Assembly: GCA_963575745.1 (NCBI GenBank)
Contig: CAUYUJ010000357.1
Span: forward strand, 50,895-114,894
Direction of reading: 5' to 3'
DNA: 64,000 nucleotides
From: Prorocentrum cordatum
Lineage: Eukaryota > Sar > Dinophyceae > Prorocentrales > Prorocentraceae
Positions within the stretch are counted from its first letter, which is position 1. The number at the start of each line of letters is the position of its first letter. Made by a program: the position numbers and the translations under genes. Positions 56,171 through 64,000 of the stretch are shown here, in pieces. The notes below the pieces were generated by a model. The model was not told where the DNA came from, did no database searches, and saw only the letters and a list, made by a program, of their open reading frames with translations.

Positions 56171-57945
56171 GACGAAAAAGTTCCAACCATCCTGCGGTAT
56201 TGGGTCCTCGGCTTGAAGGGACAGCGTGTGTCGTTCCGCCTCTCCTGTCCTCTCCTCTACTCCTCCTCCCCCTCCTCCCACCCTTGCCTCTGCCCTCCGC
56301 ATGTCCACGATTTCTGCGCACCCAGTACAGCTTTTCGTGGGCCCATAGGGAGCTCCACCGAAGGTCCAAATGCCAGCATTCGCATGCGCCCACCGAAACC
56401 ATGTTGGCACACCCCTCACACGTTTCGTGGCCCCATTGAGAGCTCCACCGACGGCCACACCGGTTGCGTTCGAATGCGCCCAACACGCCTATATTGGCAC
56501 ACCCCGCACGCTTTGCAGCCCCATAGGGAGCTCCACCGACGGCCCCAGTGGCTGCGTTCGCATGCGTCCACCGCACCCATTCTGGCACACCTCTCACACG
56601 TTTCGTAGCTCGATATGGGAGCCAGACCGACGGCCCTACAGGCTGCGTTCACAAGCGCCCACCGCACCCATTTTGGCACGCCCCTCACACGTTTGGCAGC
56701 CCCATAGGGAGCTCCACCGACGGCCCCATTGGCTGCGCTCGCATGCGTCCACCGCGCCCATTTTGGCACACCTCTCACACGTTTCGTTGTCCCATCGGGA
56801 GCTCCACCGACGGCCCCAACGGCTGCGTTCGCATGCGCCCACGGCACCCATTTTGGCACATCTCTCACACGCTTCGTGGTCCCATAGGGAGCTCCACCGA
56901 CGGCTTCAGTGGCTGCGTTCGCATGCGCCCACCGCACCCATTGTGGTACACTTTCTGAAGCTTCGTGGCCCCATAGGGAGCTCCACCGACGGCCCCAGTG
57001 GTTGCGTTCGCATACGCCCACGGCACCCATGTTGGTACAGCTCTCACACGTTTCGTGGCCCCATAGGGGGACCACACCCACGGCCCCACTGGCTGCGTTC
57101 GCATGCGCACATGGCACCCATGTTGGCACGCCTCACGCGGTTCGTGGCCCCATAGGGAGCTCCACCGACGGCACCAGTGGCTGCGTTCGAATGCGCACAC
57201 CGCACCCATTCTGATACACTCCTCTCACGGTTCGTGGCTCCATAGGGAATTCCACCGACGGCCTCAGTGGTTGCGTTCACAGGCGCTTTCCGCACCCATT
57301 TTGGCACACTCACACGTTCCGTGGCCCCATAGGGAGTTCCACCGACGGCCCCAGTGGTTGTGTTCGCAGGCGCCCACAGCACCAATGTTGACACACCCTG
57401 CACACGTTCCGTGGCCCCATAGACGGCTCCACCGACGGCCCCACCAGCTGCGTTCGCATCCACCCATACACTCCTCTCACGGTTCGTGGCCCCATAGGGA
57501 GCTCCACCGACGGCCCCAGTGGTTGCTATCGCATGCGCCCGTCGCACCCAGCTTGGAACACCCGTCATACGCACCGTGACATCCCACGGAGCACCATTGA
57601 CATCCCCGCAGGCTGCGGTCGCATGCGCCCACCGCGCCGATGTTGGCACACCTCTCACACGTTTCATGGCACCACTGAGAATTCTACCGACGGCCCCAGT
57701 GGCTGCGTTCGCTTGCGCCCACCGCACTCACTTTGGCACAACCTCGGTGCCCGCCGCGCCCACCGCACTAACTTTGGCCCACCGAACTGACTGTGGCACT
57801 AACTAACTTTGCGCCCACTGCTTGCGCCCACCGCACTCCGTTTGCGGCCCTATATGGAGCTCCTCCGAACGCGGTGAATACAACGACGGTGTTTACAGTT
57901 GCATATGGTTGGGCCTTCGCCGCGCTGACGTTTGATCTGACGCCC
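56171..57945 (+). mobile_element. Satellite element 3: head, ~90-bp array, tail
   Basis: Head 56171-56226: GACGAAAAAGTTCCAACCAT, CCTGCGGTATTGGGTCCTCG, GCTTGAAGGGACAGCG. Core 56325-57860: about 17 monomers of ~90 bp around TTTCGTGGCCCCATAGGGAG with CTCCACCGACGGCCCCAGTG and GCTGCGTTCGCATGCGCCCA. Tail 57861-57945: ACAGTTGCATATGGTTGGGC, CTTCGCCGCGCTGACGTTTG. Tail (ATGGTTGGGCCTTCGCC) and head (GACGAAAAAGTTCCAACCAT) are partly inverted. ORFs over 200 residues on both strands are repeat-derived. Confidence 0.88.
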
Positions 57946-58033
57946 CCACCATTCGAGAGTTGGACGATGTTTCTTTCGTCCCTGCAGAGGAGGGGCGAAC
58001 AGTTTCCCGTTCCCCCCACCGCCTCGTTGCACG

Positions 58034-58215
58034 TTGTTTGCATGTGCTCTTGGTCTTAAGGCCAAGCACTTGTCGACGACGGACAAAAATGTGGGAACTC
58101 TGAAGACGGTAGGGGACATGAGAACAGACGTGTTCGATCGAATTGCGAAATTCGAGCAACACCTTCTGCTGCAATCTGCCCAAGGAAGCCACATTCAGAT
58201 AATACACCCCAAACG
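58034..58215 (+). CDS. Candidate exon or gene fragment, product unknown
   Basis: ATG 58034, MFACALGLKAKHLSTTDKNV, then TLKTVGDMRTDVFDRIAKFE and HLLLQSAQGSHIQI. The charged helical pattern with Phe/Leu spacing suggests a coiled coil. Near 58210 the better frame changes: 58215 onward reads LQEGIEDRSDLLVVASSADG, CMSTSPRSSGASEPR and a Gln run. So a frameshift or short intron is likely. Codon bias is weaker than at 5928-6132. Similar helical segments occur in dinoflagellate retroelement first proteins, but no zinc finger or enzyme is seen. Confidence 0.3.
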
Positions 58216-58431
58216 TGCTGCAGGAGGGGATCGAAGATCGAAGCGATCTATTAGTGGTTGCAAGCTCCGCCGACGGTTGCATGTCGACGAGCCCACGCAG
58301 TTCAGGTGCGAGCGAACCTCGAACAGTTTGCGGATGGCGCGGCATGTTGTACCGTGCGCCAGCGCAGCAGCAGCAGCAATCCTTTCTTCTAGGATGTAAT
58401 TCCTGTCAGGTTAAGTTCAGCATAGGCTCTG

Positions 58432-58990
58432 GTATACCCTGGGGGCCTCTTGATGCGGGGAAGGCTCGGATTTTCGGTCCGTGATCCCTTTCTTGGGTCC
58501 CTCTTGGTGCCGTCTCAGGGCCCTCTTGGGCCGTCTTGGGCGCATCTTGGGCCGTCTTGGGGCGCTGTTGGGCCGTCTTGAGGCCCTCTTGAGGCCTTCT
58601 TGGGGGCGTCTTTGGTCGTCTTGGGGGCCTTGTGCCGTCTTGGAGCGTCGGAAAGCCGAAAAGGCCAGAACGCCCAAATCATTTGAATACCGACGGGGGA
58701 TCCATGATTTTTGCCTCTTGGGGCCCTCCCTCTTGGGAGGCCTCTTCGAGGCCGCTGGGGGCGTCTTGGAGGCTTCTTGGGCCATTTGAGGCCATCGTGG
58801 GCGTCTCGGAATGATTTTTCGGCGATTCGATGCCCTCTTGGACCGTCTTGGGGACCTCGTGGGGCCCTCTCGGCCCGTCTTAGGGGCCTCTCGGGCCAGA
58901 GGAAATCACGCGGGAAGCCGCGGGGGAGCCAAGCCCCAGGAGATTTCGGACATCGGGGTCCGGGCCCCTCAAAGACTTTTCAGGACTGAG
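58432..58990. repeat. U-type region, CTTGGGCCGTCTTGGG units
   Basis: Imperfect units of TCTTGGGNCGTCTTGGGGGC, related to the GGGGGCCTCTT arrays at 24.4 and 25.6 kb but with GCCGTC in place of GCCTC. The Trp/Gly/Leu-rich frame is a repeat product. Confidence 0.85.
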
Positions 58991-59339
58991 GGCTGGGCCC
59001 CGGGGAATAGGCACATGACCTAAGGACACGCCCACTCCGTGCTCGGAGGCACGGTGGCGGATGGTGCCAGTCAGGCTTGATTGCCCTTGATCTGGCTCTC
59101 GAGCCCCTGGCTATGCTTACGAAGAGCTTTCAGGAGTGGCCTCCTACATTCAGATGGCTGCTACCGTCCCTCCTCCCACGGTTCTCCCCCCAATCGCTCA
59201 GTGATCGCCGATAGGGGGCCCGATGGCTCACCCCGTGCAGAAAAGTGCGCATGCGCCATCGGTGGCCCGTCGCCGATCTATCGGCGATGCACTGCCGATT
59301 CCAGCTTGATGTTCCCCCCTGACGTTCCCCCCTGACGTT

Positions 59340-59450
59340 CCTGACGTTCCTCGCTCCTCCTCCTCATCCTCCTCCTCCTCCTCGTCCTCCTCCTCCTAGT
59401 CACTTCTCCTTCTCCTCCGCCTCCTCCTCCTCCGCCTCCTCCTCCGGAGG
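59340..59450. repeat. CTC trinucleotide tract
   Basis: (CTC)n with CGC interruptions; CCCCCCTGACGTTCC is duplicated just upstream (59310-59340) and reappears at 59466. Confidence 0.9.
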
Positions 59451-59814
59451 ATGTGCTGGTCTCCCCCCCGACGTTCCCCCGCACTCCTACCAGGGTCCTC
59501 CCTCTCCTCTGCGGGCTGCGGCGGGGCGCGCAAAGCAGGTGCTCAGAGTCGTAGGGGCGGCAGCTTTGGCAGATAGCACAGGTTGGTGTGGGTATTCACG
59601 TGGGTTCAGCCTTGGGTCCAGTCGGGGTCTGGAGGATCGGGCCGTACCCCGTGGCACGCCCGTGTTGGCTTGTGCTGTATAGTCTGCTTGAAGTGTCCAC
59701 ACTGTTCCCCCTACTGTCCCCACCCTCTTCTCCTCCTCCTCCTCCTCCTCCCGCACCAGGCGCGAGGAAGGCCTCGGCGTTGGGCGTTTTTCCAGGATTT
59801 CCAGAGGGTCCCTG

Positions 59815-60430
59815 AAACCTAACGATCCTTTTGGATCCCTGAGGATTCCCAGGGTTTCCGTCTGATCCCTGTGAGTTCCTGCGGACTCTCAGGGGTTCTT
59901 CATTTTTATTCCGTAGCAAGGAATACATAGTAGGGATGTGGAGTCTTTGCACAGAATTTCTTATTCCGAATGTATTACTAAGGGTTCCTGCTTAAGGATT
60001 CATTTCTAACCCTGGGAAGCAATCAGTAAACCCCCCTCCCCCCCCCTCATCAGAGGAAATTATAACGCTTCCGGCACCGGGGCCGGGGCGGAAGCGATAT
60101 CCCCCGCAGGTCACCAGAGGTCTGCGGAGGGAAGGTCCCCAGAGGCTCCTAGGAGGCATCCAGAAAGGCCTCCACAAGCCTCTGAATGCCAGGTCCCCTT
60201 GTAGTCCAGAGCCCAGCGACAGGGCACACCTGCCCAGAGTCGCTTGTTGTGATTCTGTGCGTTTATGTGAGATTCCTCAGAGATTCCTTTGATACTCCGA
60301 TTGGCTTCTTTTGAGATTCCTTGCCGTTTCCATTGTGATTCTTTTGGGACTCCTTTGAGACTCCTCTGGTGTTCCTTTGATGTTATTCTGGGGGTCCCTT
60401 GAGGTTCCCGTCATATCCCTTCGATGCCCC
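59815..60430. repeat. Degenerate GATTCCTTTGAGATTCC repeats
   Basis: Short T-rich units such as GAGATTCCTTTG and GACTCCTTTGAGACTCCT recur at 16-20 bp spacing. A moderately conserved GATTCC core is shared with 61.5-62.2 kb. No gene. Confidence 0.7.
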
Positions 60431-60439
60431 ATTGCTTAA

Positions 60440-61190
60440 GGGAGCATCACATCGACATCCAACGCCGGTGGATTATTTCATGTTCAATACATGTGCTAAC
60501 ATATCGCGGGGGGGGGCGCGGAATCCGTCTGCGATATCTCTCCGTGGACTCTCCATAGGATCCCCTGAAATAATCAATTTCCCTATTGCGGTCGCAATAG
60601 GGATTGCTTATGTCCACGCGAGCCCGCGTTTTCCAAATTCCTTAGATTCCTTCGTGGTTCGTTTGAGTTGCCGCTGAGATGCCTTTGCGATTTCTGTTGG
60701 GCTCCTTTGAGATTGCTTTGAACTTCCATTGGTTCCTTTGATATGATGCGTGGGATTCCTTGTGATATTCTTATGGGATTCCTGTGGGGGTCCTTTCAAG
60801 TTCCTCTGACATTCCTTCGACAATCCCTGAAGGGAGCATCACATCGACCTCCGGCGCCGGTGGACTATTTTATTTTCAATAAGTGTGCTAACATATCGCG
60901 GGGGGGTTCGCGGAATCCGTCTGCGATATCCCTCCGTGGACTCTCCCATAGGACCCCAGGAAAAAAAATCCCTATTGCCGTCGCAATAGGGATTGCTTAT
61001 GCCCACGCAAGCCCGCGTTTTCCAAATTCCTTAGATTCCTTCGTGGTTCGTTTGAGCTGACGCTCAGATCCCTTTGCGATTTCTGTGGGGTTCCTTTGAG
61101 ATTACTTTGAATTTCCAATAGGGTTCCTTTGAGATTCTGCGTTGGCTTCCTTCTGAGATTCCTCTGGGCTTTCTTTGGGGGTCCTTTCAA
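60440..61190. repeat. 392-bp tandem duplication with GATATCGC and CCCTATTGCG hairpin
   Basis: GGGAGCATCACATCGAC starts at 60440 and 60832. Both units carry TGTGCTAACATATCGCGGGG, CGGAATCCGTCTGCGATATC, the hairpin CCCTATTGCGGTCGCAATAG and CCGCGTTTTCCAAATTCCTT. Confidence 0.93.
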
Positions 61191-61379
61191 GTATAGTTGC
61201 TTGCGGTGATTTCATTGTTTGTCATTTTTGATTTACCTTTGATTTCCGATGCGCGTCAGTTTCCCAGTGTTCTAGCAAGGCGGGAACCCATTGGCAAGCG
61301 TTCGTGCGCATTGGTTTTTCAGGCTGTCGCCTCACGCTGCAGCCAGCTTCGGGCCCGGGGGGGGCAAATTAATTAAATA

Positions 61380-61480
61380 TTTTATGTTATTTTTGTTATG
61401 TGCTAACGATATCGCCGGAGGGCGCCGCCCAAAATAATATTTTTTAATTTTCTGTGCTAGCGATATCGCCGGGGGGGTTA
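61380..61480. repeat. Paired GTGCTAACGATATCGCCGG motifs in AT-rich DNA
   Basis: GTGCTAACGATATCGCCGGA at about 61401 and GTGCTAGCGATATCGCCGGG at about 61453, each followed by a G/C stretch. The motif resembles GTGCTAACATATCGCGGGGG inside the 392-bp duplication. Confidence 0.75.
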
Positions 61481-61489
61481 CTGTTTGCT

Positions 61490-62175
61490 TCCTGGGGTTA
61501 ATGGTTCCTCACAAAAAGGATTCCTGAGTACATGTTCCTTACCAAGGATTCCTCACTAAGCGTTTTTCGTCCAGCAATCCTCATGAAGGAGTCCCCTGCC
61601 AAGGATTCCTTACCAAGGGGTCCTGACTAAGGATTCCTTACCCGGGGCTCCTCACTAAGGAGTCCCCACTAAGGATTCCTCCGTGGGGTTTCACCACTAC
61701 GGATTTGTCATTAAGGATTCCTTACTAAGGGTTCCGTATTCACGGCTTCTTACATGGGTTTCGCATTAAGGAGTTTGTTACGAATGATTCATTACTAAGC
61801 ATTAATTGCCCGAGGACTTTCACTATTGAGCCCGCACTACGGATCATTCAGTAAGGGCTCTCCACTACCAACTTCTCACCAACTATTCCTCTCTAAGGGT
61901 TCAGTATGACGTATTCCGTGTTCGCAATTCTTTACCACGGGTTCTTTATTAAGGGCTGTTTGTTCAGGGTTTCTTGCAACGGGACTGCTGATGTTAAGGA
62001 TTCCACAGTACTCATACATTGTTAAGGATCTCTTTCATCAGGACTTCTTACCAAGGGTTCACCACGACGGATTCCTCCGAAAGGATGTACTCGGGCTTCC
62101 TCTTTCTGAGGCCTCCTTATGACGTATTTCATATTTCGGAGCTCCCCTGATTCATTATTAAGGTTTCTCCATTCT
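61490..62175. repeat. Degenerate AAGGATTCCTNACT array
   Basis: About 35 imperfect units of ACTAAGGATTCCTTACTAAG with GGGTTCC and GGCTCC variants, about 19-20 bp apart. The same array resumes at 63580-63790. Confidence 0.9.
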
Positions 62176-62329
62176 GCACGTGCCATCATTTTTCAAAACC
62201 ATCCCTTGGTCGGGTTCTCGTTTTGAATCGAGCAGTGGGGTCGCCGATTCCCTTCTCCTACTCCTCCCGCCATCTGTCCCCCTCACCTGCCTGTGCCTGC
62301 TTGCGCCTGCGTGCCGGGGGAGCCAGCTC

Positions 62330-63330
62330 TGTCCCCCTCTCGCCAGCCTGCTGGGGGGGGCAGCACAGTGAGGTCCGACGCAGGCCCCAGCGGGACCTCT
62401 CTATCCTCGGGGGGATGCGACAAATTGTCGCCACGTTCGAGGGCTACTGGGCGTAGGCAAGCACGGTGGAGTCCCACGCGAACCCGAACGGGACCTCGCC
62501 ATCCCTGGGTGGCTGCGAAGTGTGAAATTGTCGCCAAGGGGCCAGCACAGTGGGGTCCCACGCAGACCCAAACGTTACCTCGGCATCCCTGGACCGCTGC
62601 GAAGTGCGAAACGGTCGCCAATTTCGAGGGCGGCTGGGCGGGTCCAACACAGTGGGGTCCCATGCAGACCCAAACGGGGACCTCACCATTCCTGGATGGC
62701 TGCGAAGTGTGAGGCTGTCGCCTTCTTCGTGGGCTGCTTGGGGGAGCCAGCACAGGGGGTCCCACGCGAACCCGAACGGGACCTCGCCATCCCTGGGTGG
62801 CGGCGAAGTGTGACATTGTCGCCGCTTGCGAGGGTTGCTGGGAGGGGGCAGCACCGTGGGGTCCCACGCAGACCCAGACGAGGCCTCGCCATCCCTGGGT
62901 GGCATTCAAAGGATGCTGGGGGGGGGCAGGCACCTTGGGGCCCCACGCAGACACAAGCGGGACCTCGCCATCGCTGGGGAGCTGCGAACTACAGTCGGGG
63001 CCCTGCAGAAGGAACCCTTTTCGTTGGGGAGGGGCTCCGCGTTCCTTAGATGTTTCACAGCCTGCCTCAGGCTTCCCTTAGGTTTTTGATCGGAAATCGA
63101 AGTTCGACTTCTGGGGAAAAGGGGGCCTCGTTCCTTATTTAGGGGTCCTGAGGTCAACGCCCCGACTGTACTTTCAAAGGATGCGGGGGGGGGCAGGCGC
63201 CGTGGGGCCCCACGCAGACACGAGCGGGACCTCGCCATCGCTGGGGAGCTGCGACCTATGAAACATGTCGCCACGTTCGACGGCTGCTGGGCGGGGGCAG
63301 GGACGCGGGGCGCCGCGCGGCTCCAAACGG
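62330..63330. repeat. ~112-bp tandem array GTCCCACGCAGACCCAAACG
   Basis: About eight units of AGCACAGTGGGGTCCCACGC, GACCTCGCCATCCCTGGGTG, GCTGCGAAGTGTGAAATTGT and CGCCAAGTTCGAGGGCTGCT. A distinct spacer at 63000-63160 separates the last two units. ORFs on both strands follow the repeat. Confidence 0.93.
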
Positions 63331-63354
63331 GGCCTCTCGCCACCCCTGGGCCCC

Positions 63355-63407
63355 TTCTCCTCCTCCTCCTCCTCCTCCTCCTCCTCCTCCTCCTCCTCCT
63401 CCTCCAG
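63355..63407. repeat. CTC trinucleotide tract
   Basis: Pure (CTC)n inserted between GGGCCCCTT and CAGGGTCCCACGCAGG, so it lies within a unit of the 112-bp array. Confidence 0.95.
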
Positions 63408-63574
63408 GGTCCCACGCAGGCCCAAGCGGGACCTCGCCATCATCTCGCCGCTGCTGCCCAGGTGGTTGTTCTTCCACCCCGATGTTGTCCTTGTGCTTCT
63501 CCCCTCCAGTGCAATGCATCCTGGCCTTTCGTACCTCAGTTCTGCGAGCTGGCCACGCACACTTCGCACGACAT

Positions 63575-63795
63575 TCTTCATTGAGGATTCCTTACCAAAG
63601 GCTCCTCACTGGCGACTCCTAAATACGGATCCCTCGCTTAGGACTCCTTAGTACGGGTTCCTCACTAAAGACTCCTTACGAAGGAATCCGCACTAGGGAT
63701 CCCTCACCCACAAAACGATTTCTTATTAAGGTTGCTCCACTAAGGATTCCTAAGCACCGATTCCTGTTTAAGGGTTGGACTCCAAACCCAGAATT
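63575..63795. repeat. Degenerate AAGGATTCCTNACT array, second block
   Basis: Units such as GAGGATTCCTTACCAAAGGC and ACTAAGGATTCCTAAG continue the pattern of 61490-62175, with the 112-bp array sitting between the two blocks. Confidence 0.88.
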
Positions 63796-64000
63796 CCTCA
63801 TTGAGGCCCTTCCTGCCATCGGAGAATGTGGAGGAGGACGACAAGGGGGAAGGATCCCGACAGCGGGGCGTAACTCATGTGGGTGCCAGAATGGTTGGAA
63901 AACCCTGTGAATGAACAACATTCTGGAATTCTGGCGAATTTGCAATGGCAATCGCCGAAATTATTCTGAAATCGTGTTTGTGTTCTTTTGTGTTTGGTCG

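Noticed and set aside
56370-57155. 261-residue His/Ser-rich repeat protein
   Set aside because: Follows the ~90-bp satellite period, which is divisible by three only in part; similar frames exist on the minus strand.
1-64000. rRNA, 5S, U-snRNA or complete tRNA genes
   Set aside because: None of the conserved cores I know was seen on either strand; a covariance-model scan would be needed to be sure.

Overview
This window looks like nuclear DNA of a dinoflagellate-type protist. Three things point there. Positions 2388-2409 match the dinoflagellate spliced-leader (SL) sequence at 19 of 22 positions, directly upstream of a retroelement-like reading frame. Coding-like shards use G/C-ending codons on a GC-rich, trinucleotide-repeat-rich background. 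Broken retroelement and tyrosine-recombinase reading frames resemble families I know from large dinoflagellate genomes. A Prorocentrum-like source is only a guess. No bacterial operon, rRNA, tRNA or complete conserved gene was recognised. There is one 100-base assembly gap (18870-18969).

The window is mostly mobile and repetitive DNA. I find about a dozen families of short inverted-repeat (foldback/MITE-like) elements, most in two to ten copies. Family A has TIRs GTCGGGCCTGTCCCTCTACAGG and TTAA-like flanks. Family B is 191 bp with GGGTCGGGCGAAAGGGGGG TIRs and a 9-bp target duplication. Other families: C (GGCGCTCCGCGCGGATTTC arms), D (225 bp, GCAGTGGCGAAGCG ends), E (ACACAGACACAATTAATCG), F (CCTTCTCAGAAGG hairpins), H, I, J, K and several pairs or singletons. 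Some are nested: B1 sits inside an A copy, B2 inside an E copy, and two further A copies are split by larger insertions.

Tandem repeats form the second layer. There are three arrays sharing the monomer core TTCGTGGCCCCATAGGGAG (3.3-4.6, 49.4-49.8 and 56.3-57.9 kb), each ending in the same tail. Others are an exact 30-bp array of EcoRI-site palindromes (7.8-8.0 kb), a ~385-bp array (12.9-14.2 kb), a duplicated ~1.2-kb block with GTGAGTCGTTCGGG and GGGGGCCTCTT arrays (23.7-26.2 kb), an exact 73-bp array (27.2-27.5 kb), a ~47-bp GGATCC array (34.0-35.6 kb), a ~84-bp array (36.2-36.5 kb), and degenerate arrays filling 60-64 kb. Long CTC/GGA, GCC, CAT, GA and GCTAT tracts are scattered throughout.

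Coding content is sparse and fragmentary. The best recognised pieces are a gag-like coiled-coil frame behind the SL relic (2410-3290), a retroelement 3' remnant on the minus strand (9899-10840), and a tyrosine recombinase split over several frames (11815-12885). Several short G/C-ending frames (for example 5928-6132, 17091-17366, 21963-22532, 42590-43110 and 51440-53020) look like exons or gene remnants without a recognisable domain. The 26.2-30.95 kb block is extremely GC-rich, so every frame is open and none can be trusted.
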